In this document: positions 50,379-58,314 of the stretch, in pieces | Layout of the letters: each line of letters begins with the position of its first letter | Numbering within the stretch: the first letter of the stretch is position 1 | Assembly: GCA_002734085.1 (NCBI GenBank) | Contig: NVXV01000012.1 | Coordinates: forward strand, 62,001-126,000 | Origin: Fluviicola sp. | Lineage (GTDB): Bacteria > Bacteroidota > Bacteroidia > Flavobacteriales_D > Crocinitomicaceae | Direction of reading: 5' to 3' | Length of the DNA: 64,000 nt | The notes under the pieces: model-generated | Databases searched by the model: none | Told to the model about the DNA's origin: nothing | The model's input: only the letters and a program-made list of their open reading frames with translations | Position numbers and translations under genes: made by a program

Positions 50379-53300
50379 ATGAAGTTAAACTATTTGCTCA
50401 TTCTTTCTTTTGTTCTTTTATTAAGTTCAACTGCAAACTCTCAATTACCGATACCCGAAAATGGACTAAAACCTTCTACCCCATCTGCGGTAGTTTTTAG
50501 AAATGCTAAAATTATTGTTAGTCCTGAAGAGACAATTCAAAAAGGTTCTATGGTAATCCAGGATGGAAGAATCACTGCTGTTGGAATGTTAGTAAGAATT
50601 CCTAAAGGAGCAATTGTAATCGATCTTGAAGGTAGAACAATTGTTCCAGCATTTATTGAAAGTTATTCTTCTGTCGGTGTCCCAGAGCCAAACAAAGCGA
50701 AATGGGAGCCTCGCCCCCAGCTAGATAGTAAAAAGGAAGGAGCTTTCTATTGGAATGAGTCAATAAAACCAGAAGTAAATGCTGCAGAACATTTTAAAGT
50801 AGATGCCAAAGCATCCAAACAACTTCAGGAAATGGGATTCGGTATTGCCATCACCCATGTTCCTGACGGAATAATGAGGGGGACTGGAGCAGCTGTTGCA
50901 TTGGGAGATTTAGATAATAGACGCGCTATCATCAAGTCAGAATCGGGCGCATTCTTTTCGTTTGAAAAGGGTAACTCAAGACAAACCTACCCTTCTTCTC
51001 AGATGGGTTCAATTGCACTATTTAGACAAGCAATGTTGGACGCACAATATTATATCGAAAACAAAGATTGTAATCCTAAAAACTTATCTCTAGAAGCTAT
51101 AAATAATCAGCTCGACAGACCGTTAATTTTTAAAGTAAAAGATAAATTAGAAATTTTTAGAGCACAAAAAATTGCCGAAGAGTTTAATTTAGGCTTCACC
51201 ATATTCGGCAGTGGAAATGAATATGAAAGAATTAATGAATTACAAAACTGGAAAAATAAGTTGATCATTCCAATTGATTTTCCTGAAGCTTATGATGTTC
51301 AGGATCCTTATGTTTCTCGTCAAATCCCAATGAGTGATTTGAAAAATTGGGAGTTAGCACCTTCTAATCCTTACCTTTTAAGAAAACATAACATTGATTT
51401 CGCTTTGAGTTCTAAAGGACATAAGAAAGCAGATGAATTTTGGAAACACTTGCACAAAGCAATGGAGCGCGGATTAAGTCGTGAGGATGCTATTGCTGCT
51501 TTAACGAAAATACCCGCAGATATTTTTCAACTTTCAGATGAATTAGGAACTTTAGAAGAGGGGAAATTAGCAAGTTTTTCCATTTTTGATAAAGATCCTT
51601 TTAAGTATAAAGACGCAGAAATTCAAGAATCCTGGTCAATTGGAAAACAACATGTCTTGAACGCACCAGCAGAAGTAGATATCCGTGGGAAATTTAGAAT
51701 TACTCTAGCGGATATTTCTTATGTAATTTCAATTGATGGAACCAAAGAAAAACCGAAAGGAAAAGTTGAAACATTCAAAACTAAAATTGATTCAACAACA
51801 ACTCCAATTACCACTTCAATCGACACGAATAACGTAAAAGCAAACATTTCACTCGAAGGAAGTGACGCAAGTATTCACTTCAATATTGACGACGATGTAT
51901 ATCAAGGAGCTATGACACTTCACGGTAAATTCAACAATAAAGTCGGTGCTTTTCTTGGACAAGGCCAAACGCCAGATGGTGAATGGATTTCCTGGGCAGG
52001 GATTCGCTTAGAAAAACATGAAGAAAAGAAAGACGAAGAAAGTAACATTATCGTTTCTGACACAATCCAACCCAGCAACCCCTGGTTTCCGAACATGGCT
52101 TACGGTTGGGATTCACTGCCCGAAAAGCAAACGTATGTACTACGCAATGGTACCCTCTGGACAAACGAAGCAAAAGGGATCGTTAAAAAAGGAACGGTAA
52201 TAATAAAAGATGGCAAAATAGACTTTGTTGGAACAGGAAATTTTACTATTCCAGCAGGAGCAGTAGAAATAGATTGTGAAGGCATGCATATTACCACAGG
52301 GATCATTGATGAGCATTCTCATATTGCAATTTCCAAGGGAGTTAACGAAGGTGGTCAGGCTGTTTCAGCAGAAGTAAGTATTGCTGATGTAGTTCGATCA
52401 GATGATATTAATATTTACAGACAGCTTAGTGGAGGTGTTACAACTTCTCAATTACTCCACGGCTCTGCTAATCCTATTGGCGGACAATCTGCAATTATAA
52501 AATTAAAATGGGGTTACAGTCCCAATGAAATGCTTGTTGACAATTCTCCAAAATTCATCAAATTTGCTTTGGGTGAAAACGTGAAGCAATCGAATTGGGG
52601 CGACTTCAATCGTGTTCGTTTCCCTCAAACAAGAATGGGTGTAGAGCAGGTATTTTATGACGCATTCCTTAGGGCGAAAAAGTATCATGAAGAATGGGAA
52701 GAATACAACAGTTTGTCTGAAAAACAAAGAAAAAAGAAAGAAGTAAAAGCTCCTGCTAGAGACCTTGAATTAGAAGCTGTTTGGGAGGTAATGAATAGCG
52801 AGAGATTTATCAGCTGTCACAGTTATGTTCAAAGTGAGATCAATATGTTGATGCATGTTGCCGACTCGATGGGCTTTACAGTGAATACGTTTACACATAT
52901 TCTTGAAGGGTATAAAGTTGCAGACAAAATGAGAGAACATGGAGCAGGTGGAAGTACATTCTCAGACTGGTGGGCATACAAATATGAGGTAAATGACGCT
53001 ATTCCATACAACGCATCTCTGATGAATGAACAAGGTGTAACAGTAGCAATAAACTCTGACGATGCTGAAATGGGAAGAAGACTTAATCAAGAAGCAGCAA
53101 AGGCAATAAAATATGGAGGAATGACAGAAGAAGAGGCTTGGAAAATGGTGACATTAAATCCTGCCAAGTTACTTCACCTAGATGATAGAATGGGAAGCCT
53201 GAAAGCTGGTAAAGACGCTGACATTGTAATATGGAGTACAAACCCACTAAGTATAAATGCAAGAGTTCTACGTGCTTTTATCGATGGAGAACAATTGTAT

Positions 53301-53465
53301 GATATTGAAACCGATGAGGAAAAAAGAGTACGCTTAAAAGAAGAAAAGGCAAGAATCATTAACGCCATGCTCGATTCAAATAAAAAAGGTGATCCGAAAA
53401 AGACGTTTGTAAAAAAACAAGAAAAACATTGGCATTGTGATACCGTAGGTGAATCTGCTGAATAA
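50379..53465 (+). CDS. Tandem-domain secreted amidohydrolase
   Basis: A 1028-residue secreted protein beginning at the ATG at 50379 (signal peptide MKLNYLLILSFVLLLSSTANS). It holds two amidohydrolase-like domains in tandem. The first (about residues 35-440) has the opening strands AVVFRNAKIIVSPEETIQKGS and IDLEGRTIVPAFIESY but lacks the HxH metal pair. The second (about 590-990) has QTYVLRNGTLWTNEAKGIVKKG, IIDEHSHIAI (HxH metal ligands), CHSY, FTHILEGY and the metal-binding Asp in INSDDAEM, and so should be the active one. Family members hydrolyse C-N bonds (dihydroorotase, imidazolonepropionase, dipeptidase types); the substrate is unknown. It is followed after 14 bases by a related amidohydrolase gene. 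Confidence 0.85.
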   Translation: MKLNYLLILSFVLLLSSTANSQLPIPENGLKPSTPSAVVFRNAKIIVSPEETIQKGSMVIQDGRITAVGMLVRIPKGAIVIDLEGRTIVPAFIESYSSVGVPEPNKAKWEPRPQLDSKKEGAFYWNESIKPEVNAAEHFKVDAKASKQLQEMGFGIAITHVPDGIMRGTGAAVALGDLDNRRAIIKSESGAFFSFEKGNSRQTYPSSQMGSIALFRQAMLDAQYYIENKDCNPKNLSLEAINNQLDRPLIFKVKDKLEIFRAQKIAEEFNLGFTIFGSGNEYERINELQNWKNKLIIPIDFPEAYDVQDPYVSRQIPMSDLKNWELAPSNPYLLRKHNIDFALSSKGHKKADEFWKHLHKAMERGLSREDAIAALTKIPADIFQLSDELGTLEEGKLASFSIFDKDPFKYKDAEIQESWSIGKQHVLNAPAEVDIRGKFRITLADISYVISIDGTKEKPKGKVETFKTKIDSTTTPITTSIDTNNVKANISLEGSDASIHFNIDDDVYQGAMTLHGKFNNKVGAFLGQGQTPDGEWISWAGIRLEKHEEKKDEESNIIVSDTIQPSNPWFPNMAYGWDSLPEKQTYVLRNGTLWTNEAKGIVKKGTVIIKDGKIDFVGTGNFTIPAGAVEIDCEGMHITTGIIDEHSHIAISKGVNEGGQAVSAEVSIADVVRSDDINIYRQLSGGVTTSQLLHGSANPIGGQSAIIKLKWGYSPNEMLVDNSPKFIKFALGENVKQSNWGDFNRVRFPQTRMGVEQVFYDAFLRAKKYHEEWEEYNSLSEKQRKKKEVKAPARDLELEAVWEVMNSERFISCHSYVQSEINMLMHVADSMGFTVNTFTHILEGYKVADKMREHGAGGSTFSDWWAYKYEVNDAIPYNASLMNEQGVTVAINSDDAEMGRRLNQEAAKAIKYGGMTEEEAWKMVTLNPAKLLHLDDRMGSLKAGKDADIVIWSTNPLSINARVLRAFIDGEQLYDIETDEEKRVRLKEEKARIINAMLDSNKKGDPKKTFVKKQEKHWHCDTVGESAE

Positions 53466-53479
53466 GAAAAAAAATTATT

Positions 53480-54754
53480 ATGAGATATCTATTAGCATTT
53501 ATAATTATTGCATTGGTGACATATTCACTTCAGGCACAAGACCGAATTCTACTCTCGAAAGCCACAGTTCATATTGGGAATGGCAAAGTAATTCAGCAAG
53601 GATTAGTAGGCATTGAAGGAGATGAAATAGTATTAGTTGAAAACGGACTAGCCTATACTGTAGACAAAGCTAAATGGGATACTATCATCGACTTAAAAGG
53701 AAAACATCTTTACCCAGGGTTTTTCGCCCCAAACTCGACATTAGGTCTAACAGAAGTTGATGCGGTTCGTGCAACACGAGATTTTGATGAGGTGGGTAAA
53801 TTCAATCCGCATGTCAGATCTCTTATTGCTTTTAATGCAGAGTCAAAAGTGATTTCAACAGTAAAAACAAACGGTGTACTTTATGCGCAAGCGACTCCAC
53901 AAGGGGGTGTGATATCCGGAACTTCATCCATCGTTCACATGGAAGGCTGGAATTGGGAAGACGCTGCTGTAAAAGTAGATGATGGTGTTCATTTAAATTG
54001 GCCAGAGACACTTCAAGGAGGTGGATGGTGGGCTGAGCCAGCTCCAAAAAAAGCGAATGAAAAATATGGTGAACAAAAGAAAGAAATTAATGACTTTTTT
54101 AAAGCAGCAAAGGCTTACAGTGAGGGTTCCGAAGAATTTGACGGAAGGTATGAAGCCATGAAAAATATTTTTGAAGGAGAGCAAAGACTTTATATCCATG
54201 CAAATGAATTAAAAGCATTATTGGATATCATTGAGTTTTGTAGTGAATTTAAAATAAAATTTCCAGTCATTATTGGCGGATATGATGCTTACATGATCAC
54301 TAGGCAATTAAAAGATGCAGGAATACCAATTGTTTTGAAGGGAGGTCACACATTACCAGAAAACGAAGATGACCCAGTTGATTTACCATACCGATTACCC
54401 AAATTACTTCTAGACGGTGGTGTTAAATTTTGCTTACAGAATTCTGGCAGAATGGAAACTATGAATTCAAGAAACCTACCTTTTCTGGCCGGTAGTGCAA
54501 TGGCTTATGGATTAACCGAAGAAGAAGCTGTTCGAGCTGTATCGCTAAGTACAGCCGAAATCTTAGGTGTTGATAAAGTTACAGGAAGTATAGAAGTAGG
54601 AAAAAAGGCAACCTTGTTCGTAAGTGATGGAAATGCATTAGAAATGAAAACAAACAATGTTTCATTAGGAATGATTAATGGTAAATTTATTGAGTTGACA
54701 AATCATCAAACAGAATTATACTGGAAGTATAAAAACAAATACGACAAGCAGTAA
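53480..54754 (+). CDS. Amidohydrolase-family protein lacking metal ligands
   Basis: A 424-residue secreted protein with a signal peptide (MRYLLAFIIIALVTYSLQAQ). It resembles the N-terminal domain of the preceding gene: KATVHIGNGKVIQQGLVGIEGDEI, IDLKGKHLYPGFFAPNSTLGL, and ending KATLFVSDGNALEM. Where active amidohydrolases have HxH it has PGFFAPN, and the later His/Asp ligands are also not obvious, so catalytic activity is doubtful. The pair, one large fused protein and one small one, may form a complex in the periplasm in which this one has a structural role. Cotranscription with 50379-53465 is likely (14-base gap). Confidence 0.82.
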   Translation: MRYLLAFIIIALVTYSLQAQDRILLSKATVHIGNGKVIQQGLVGIEGDEIVLVENGLAYTVDKAKWDTIIDLKGKHLYPGFFAPNSTLGLTEVDAVRATRDFDEVGKFNPHVRSLIAFNAESKVISTVKTNGVLYAQATPQGGVISGTSSIVHMEGWNWEDAAVKVDDGVHLNWPETLQGGGWWAEPAPKKANEKYGEQKKEINDFFKAAKAYSEGSEEFDGRYEAMKNIFEGEQRLYIHANELKALLDIIEFCSEFKIKFPVIIGGYDAYMITRQLKDAGIPIVLKGGHTLPENEDDPVDLPYRLPKLLLDGGVKFCLQNSGRMETMNSRNLPFLAGSAMAYGLTEEEAVRAVSLSTAEILGVDKVTGSIEVGKKATLFVSDGNALEMKTNNVSLGMINGKFIELTNHQTELYWKYKNKYDKQ

Positions 54755-54890
54755 TTATGAGAAAGATGTCAAGTCCTAAATAACCAGTACAGATTATTAG
54801 TTAACCCGTTGTGCATTCATAACACTTCTGATAATTTCAAGAATAGTTGAGTTCTTACAAATCTAAGGCTAAACTATAGTATATAGAAAA

Positions 54891-55457
54891 TCAACTATCC
54901 CCACATTTTTCATTGTAATAATTAACCAATTCAGTTATTTCTCCGTTTGGATTATCCCAAGCTCCCCATTTTACTTTTTTGACTTTACTTTTGAATCCTG
55001 AACAATCTGATCCAAGTTTAGATAGTTTATTCCGCCATAACCACCCTAGTTTGGTGTAGGAGTCGTTTGGTGTTCCATCTAGAAAAACAAGATATGTTTT
55101 TATGTATTGTCTGGTGATTGTTTTAGTATTGGTAACTTCGTTTGTACTTCTAGTGTTAACGGGTTTGATGTGTACAACTAAGCTCATGTCATCTTCTATC
55201 ACCACTTTAAGAAGACACATAGATCCACGCACTTTACCAACGATATATTTTTTTCCTTTATATGAACACCCTTTCAAATCTTGAGCCTTGTATTTTTGTG
55301 TATCTCCATTTTCATCCACTGTAAATAGCTTCTTGGGTCCAATACTTTTGATTTTACATACTGTTGTGTCTCCAGAGTTCAGAATAATGTGATCCTGATC
55401 TTGAGATAAACTCATAACAGATATCAGCATTAGAAATAAAATAAAAATAGATTTCAT
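54891..55457 (-). CDS. Secreted protein of unknown function
   Basis: A 188-residue protein with a signal peptide (MKSIFILFLMLISVMSLSQ). Mature part: HIILNSGDTTVCKIKSIGPKKLFTVDENGDTQKYKAQDL, then a region with several Cys residues (TTVC, GCSY, SMCLL, SDCSG, EKCG) that may form disulfides in the periplasm. No domain was recognised. Preceded, 10 bases upstream, by a 44-codon open reading frame remnant that has no start codon, so the gene may have lost its original operon partner. Confidence 0.7.
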   Translation of the reverse strand: MKSIFILFLMLISVMSLSQDQDHIILNSGDTTVCKIKSIGPKKLFTVDENGDTQKYKAQDLKGCSYKGKKYIVGKVRGSMCLLKVVIEDDMSLVVHIKPVNTRSTNEVTNTKTITRQYIKTYLVFLDGTPNDSYTKLGWLWRNKLSKLGSDCSGFKSKVKKVKWGAWDNPNGEITELVNYYNEKCGDS

Positions 55458-55467
55458 AATTTCTCAT

Positions 55468-55602
55468 TTACTTTAGTTTCCCTACTCTCACAAAAGGCTT
55501 TTCGGGTTCCGCCTGTTTAATACTATTTTGTTTCTGTAGTGGTTTCGAAGCACTTTCTTGTCCATTGGAATCAAAGTTGGTTGAGAAGCGAAAACTTTGC
55601 AG
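55468..55602 (-). pseudogene. Start-less open frame remnant, C-terminal fragment of a lost gene
   Basis: On the minus strand an open stretch of 44 codons ends in TAA (55470-55468) and reads LQSFRFSTNFDSNGQESASK, then PLQKQNSIKQAEPEKPFVRV and GKLK. It looks like real protein, with a strand followed by a Lys/Gln/Pro-rich tail, but begins with an in-frame stop (55605-55603) and has no start codon. It may be the last piece of a deleted gene that stood before 54891-55457. The rest of this 476-base gap (55603-55880) has no features I can support. Confidence 0.35.
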
Positions 55603-55880
55603 TTAGCCGTTCACCCGCTATAAACTATATATGTTGTGTACAGTTTTTTAATTACACATAACTCGTGTATAAATTTAGCAAAAATTACCAAACCAAAAAC
55701 CATCCTATAAAATCTACCAAATAATACTATACCCATAGCAATATTTAAGGTTAGCAAACATTGAAAACCGACAATTGCAGATTATAAGTGTACGCTTTGA
55801 AACCCCTGTCTCTTTTGATATTTTCATTACACTTTGTTTTTAGTGTATCGCTATTTCAGGACGGGACAATATTCTAATAA

Positions 55881-55910
55881 AAAAGCGACTTGAGAAATCA
55901 AGTCGCTTTT
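55881..55910 (-). terminator. Intrinsic terminator of the 55934-56260 gene
   Basis: Perfect 13-bp stem AAAAGCGACTTGA / TCAAGTCGCTTTT with loop GAAA. In the minus direction it is followed by T-rich sequence. It lies 24 bases past the lipoprotein gene's stop at 55934. Confidence 0.88.
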
Positions 55911-55933
55911 TTTAATTTTTATTTCTAAAGCCT

Positions 55934-56260
55934 TTATTTCATTTTTGACTTTGATTCTGGTTTAGCATCTTCAGTCGTTTCTACTGTCTCTTCAACAGAT
56001 TGTTTCACTTTTTCTGTGCCTTCTTCCATTTTCTCTTCACCTTCATCCATAGTTTCGTCTATTTCTTTTTTAGCTTCATCTACTTCTTTTTCAATGGATT
56101 TCTCGATTTCATCACCAGTTTCTTTAAGCTCTTCTTTCACATCTTCCATTTCTTTTTGAACATCAGAACCAGTGGTTTCATCTGTTGACTCAGCATCGTT
56201 ACATGAAGCAACTGAAAGCGTCATAACAAATGCCGTAGCATACATCAATACTTTTTTCAT
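55934..56260 (-). CDS. Charged coiled-coil lipoprotein
   Basis: A 108-residue lipoprotein (MKKVLMYATAFVMTLSVASC, lipobox Cys20). The mature 88 residues are Glu/Lys-rich with heptad-like spacing (EMEDVKEELKETGDEIEKSIEKEVDEAKKEIDETMDEGEEKMEEG) and so likely form one long coiled coil, ending KSKMK. Such proteins may line the cell envelope as Lpp-like spacers, but there is no evidence of a link to peptidoglycan here, and the C-terminal Lys may be coincidental. Confidence 0.75.
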   Translation of the reverse strand: MKKVLMYATAFVMTLSVASCNDAESTDETTGSDVQKEMEDVKEELKETGDEIEKSIEKEVDEAKKEIDETMDEGEEKMEEGTEKVKQSVEETVETTEDAKPESKSKMK

Positions 56261-56578
56261 AACAATTATTTTTAGTTTACAATTGCACCAAATTAAAGAT
56301 TTTGAATCGATTTACAGCATTTTTCTGTTAATTTTTTCTTAATTTTTGGTAAAACCAGTTTACAGGAGCATCATCAAAAAGGATCTAATAAACAGATAGT
56401 ATAATGAGTTTGTAAAAAAATAATTTATTGTTGATCTGTACAATTGATGTTAGTCTACTACTTCCCTAGAAACGATTTTTTAAAAACTTAACGATTTTTT
56501 GTCCCTTTTTTAATCAAAAATGCCTTTAAAATGTTACATTTGGTAGAAACAGATTTATTAATTTAAAAAAACAGGAAA
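56261..56578 (+). promoter_or_regulatory. Intergenic region with sod promoter
   Basis: This 318-base gap separates the divergent coiled-coil lipoprotein and superoxide dismutase genes. TACATTTG at 56535-56542 (TAnnTTTG) is the most probable -7 element of sod, 37 bases before the ATG. The rest is T-rich and without further signals I can support. Confidence 0.45.
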
Positions 56579-57178
56579 ATGGCATTTGAATTACCAGATT
56601 TACCTTATGCACATGATGCACTAGAACCCCATATTGACGAGAAAACAATGAAAATTCACCATGGAAAACACCATGCGGGATATACGTCTAAACTAAATGC
56701 GGCGATTGAAGGCACAGCGCACGAAGGTAAATCCATAGAAGAAATATTAGTAGCAGGTAAAGATAACGCTGCAATTAGAAATAATGGAGGTGGTTATTAT
56801 AATCACAGTTTGTTTTGGCAGATTATGTCTCCAAATGGAGGCGGAAAACCTTCAGGGGATATAGCAAATGCTATAGATAGTGCTTTTGGATCTTTTGATG
56901 CGTTCAAAGATGTGTTCTCTAAAGCTGCAGCAACCCAGTTCGGTTCAGGTTGGGCTTGGCTTTGTGTTTCCAATGGAAAACTAGAAGTTTGTTCAACAGC
57001 AAATCAAGACAATCCTATTATGGGAGAAGGCTGTAAAGGGACCCCAATATTAGGAATTGACGTATGGGAACATGCTTACTACTTGAACTATCAAAACAGA
57101 AGACCTGATTACATCGATGCTTTTTTCAATGTAATTAACTGGGACGAAGTGACTAAAAGATACGCAGCGGCTAAATAA
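56579..57178 (+). CDS. sodB: Iron/manganese superoxide dismutase
   Basis: A 199-residue superoxide dismutase that converts superoxide to oxygen and peroxide. Metal ligands are visible: the His in [12 protein letters not shown], the His in [14 protein letters not shown], and the Asp and His in [24 protein letters not shown]. Whether it uses Fe or Mn cannot be decided with certainty; the residue pattern around the glutamine in FGSGWAW and the general type in this phylum leave either possible, hence the symbol is provisional. Followed by a strong terminator. Confidence 0.9.
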   Translation: MAFELPDLPYAHDALEPHIDEKTMKIHHGKHHAGYTSKLNAAIEGTAHEGKSIEEILVAGKDNAAIRNNGGGYYNHSLFWQIMSPNGGGKPSGDIANAIDSAFGSFDAFKDVFSKAAATQFGSGWAWLCVSNGKLEVCSTANQDNPIMGEGCKGTPILGIDVWEHAYYLNYQNRRPDYIDAFFNVINWDEVTKRYAAAK

Positions 57179-57207
57179 ATAGTTAGCATAAACACTTTAA
57201 CATAATG

Positions 57208-57240
57208 AGAGATCGTCCAAAAAGACGATCTCTTTTTTTT
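57208..57240 (+). terminator. Intrinsic terminator of the superoxide dismutase gene
   Basis: AGAGATCGTC and GACGATCTCT form a perfect 10-bp stem with loop CAAAAA, followed by TTTTTTT, 30 bases past the stop codon at 57178. Confidence 0.92.
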
Positions 57241-57280
57241 ACAATAAACTCTGAAAGTCATGCCACAGCCTCAAAAACAA

Positions 57281-57440
57281 GTCCAGCTATGGACGATACT
57301 TATTTAACCATGGGTGATAACGCGTAGTTAAACAAAGAAAATACTTTTGGCGCGCATTTATTTTTTGGTTCCTGAGCTATTAAGAATAAATATTTAAAAA
57401 TGTCGAAGGACAAAAATCGTGACGAAAAGACTACGAAGCA
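57281..57440. repeat. Divergent partial copy of the MITE-like repeat
   Basis: GTCC...GGAC (57281-57294), a REP-like hairpin with arms TTTAAC/GTTAAA (57303-57332, core ACCATGGGT) and one arm (57344-57440, read on the minus strand from GCTTCG via GTCACGATTTTTG to TGCGCGCCAAAAG) occur in the same order as in the right half of the 47981-48318 element. The left arm is missing and the arm hairpin is broken by an insertion. Confidence 0.6.
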
Positions 57441-57456
57441 TGGATGTCATCTCTAC

Positions 57457-58050
57457 TTAAAACAAACTGGTGATATTTGAAGCAAACAGCTTTATGGCAA
57501 TCGCTAACAAAATAATTCCAAACACTTTCTTCAGAATAGCGATCCCACCAGGACCTAGCAGTCGTTCAATTCTTCGTGTTAATTTTAGAACTATCAATAC
57601 AACAACCATATTTATTAGTATGGCAATAATAATATTTACCATTTCATACTCTGCGCGTATTGAAATCAATGTAGTCATCGAGCCAGCACCTGCAATAACC
57701 GGAAAAGCTAAAGGAACAATTCCAGCACTTTTACCTTTTATAGGAGCCTCTTTGAATAATTCAATTCCCATCACCATTTCAACTGCCATAGCAAAAAGTA
57801 TAAGCGCACCTGCCACAGCAAAAGATTCTATATTTACGCCAAATAACTTCAAGATACTTTCGCCAGCAATTAAAAATGCGATCATAATTATCATTGAAAC
57901 AACTGTAATCCGTTCCGCATGAATATCACCTGAAGTTTCTTTAATTTTCATGATAATTGGAATAGAACCAATTATATCTACGACGGCAAATAATACCATT
58001 GTAGCTTTAAATATCTCATTCAAATTAAATGAATTGTATAAATCTGTCAT
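57457..58050 (-). CDS. MarC-family membrane protein
   Basis: A 197-residue integral membrane protein with six hydrophobic segments, of the MarC/NAAT family: ATMVLFAVVDIIGSIPI (the D-x-x-G-S/N-x-P motif), IAGESILKLFGVNIESFAVAGALILFAMAVEMV, and GKSAGIVPLAFPVIAGAGSMTTLI (A-F-P-x-I-A-G-P/A-G-x-I/M-T). Start at the ATG at 58050; an in-frame TTG at 58089 lies inside the promoter element and is rejected. MarC was once linked to multiple antibiotic resistance, later withdrawn; the transport substrate is unknown. Confidence 0.9.
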   Translation of the reverse strand: MTDLYNSFNLNEIFKATMVLFAVVDIIGSIPIIMKIKETSGDIHAERITVVSMIIMIAFLIAGESILKLFGVNIESFAVAGALILFAMAVEMVMGIELFKEAPIKGKSAGIVPLAFPVIAGAGSMTTLISIRAEYEMVNIIIAILINMVVVLIVLKLTRRIERLLGPGGIAILKKVFGIILLAIAIKLFASNITSLF

Positions 58051-58086
58051 TTCAACTAATTTATTTGATTTCTGCAAAAAAGTGTG

Positions 58087-58094
58087 CAAAGATA
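58087..58094 (-). promoter_or_regulatory. -7 element of the marC-like gene
   Basis: CAAAGATA on the plus strand reads TATCTTTG on the minus strand (TAnnTTTG), 37 bases upstream of the ATG at 58050. Confidence 0.45.
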
Positions 58095-58314
58095 TATTCT
58101 TTTCTATACTTCTTGATTTGTGAACGAATAATTTTTGACAAATTCTGATACAGTAGAATACTTACTTTCATTTTAGCATAAATCCGTTTAGACTCGAAAC
58201 TAAAGTACTGATTTTATGAAATTAAAACTGATTTCACAACTACTATTTTAAATTGATGGGGCTTTTTCCCAAAGCTTGAATACTGTTTCAGATATAAATA
58301 ATAGAAAAGAACCG

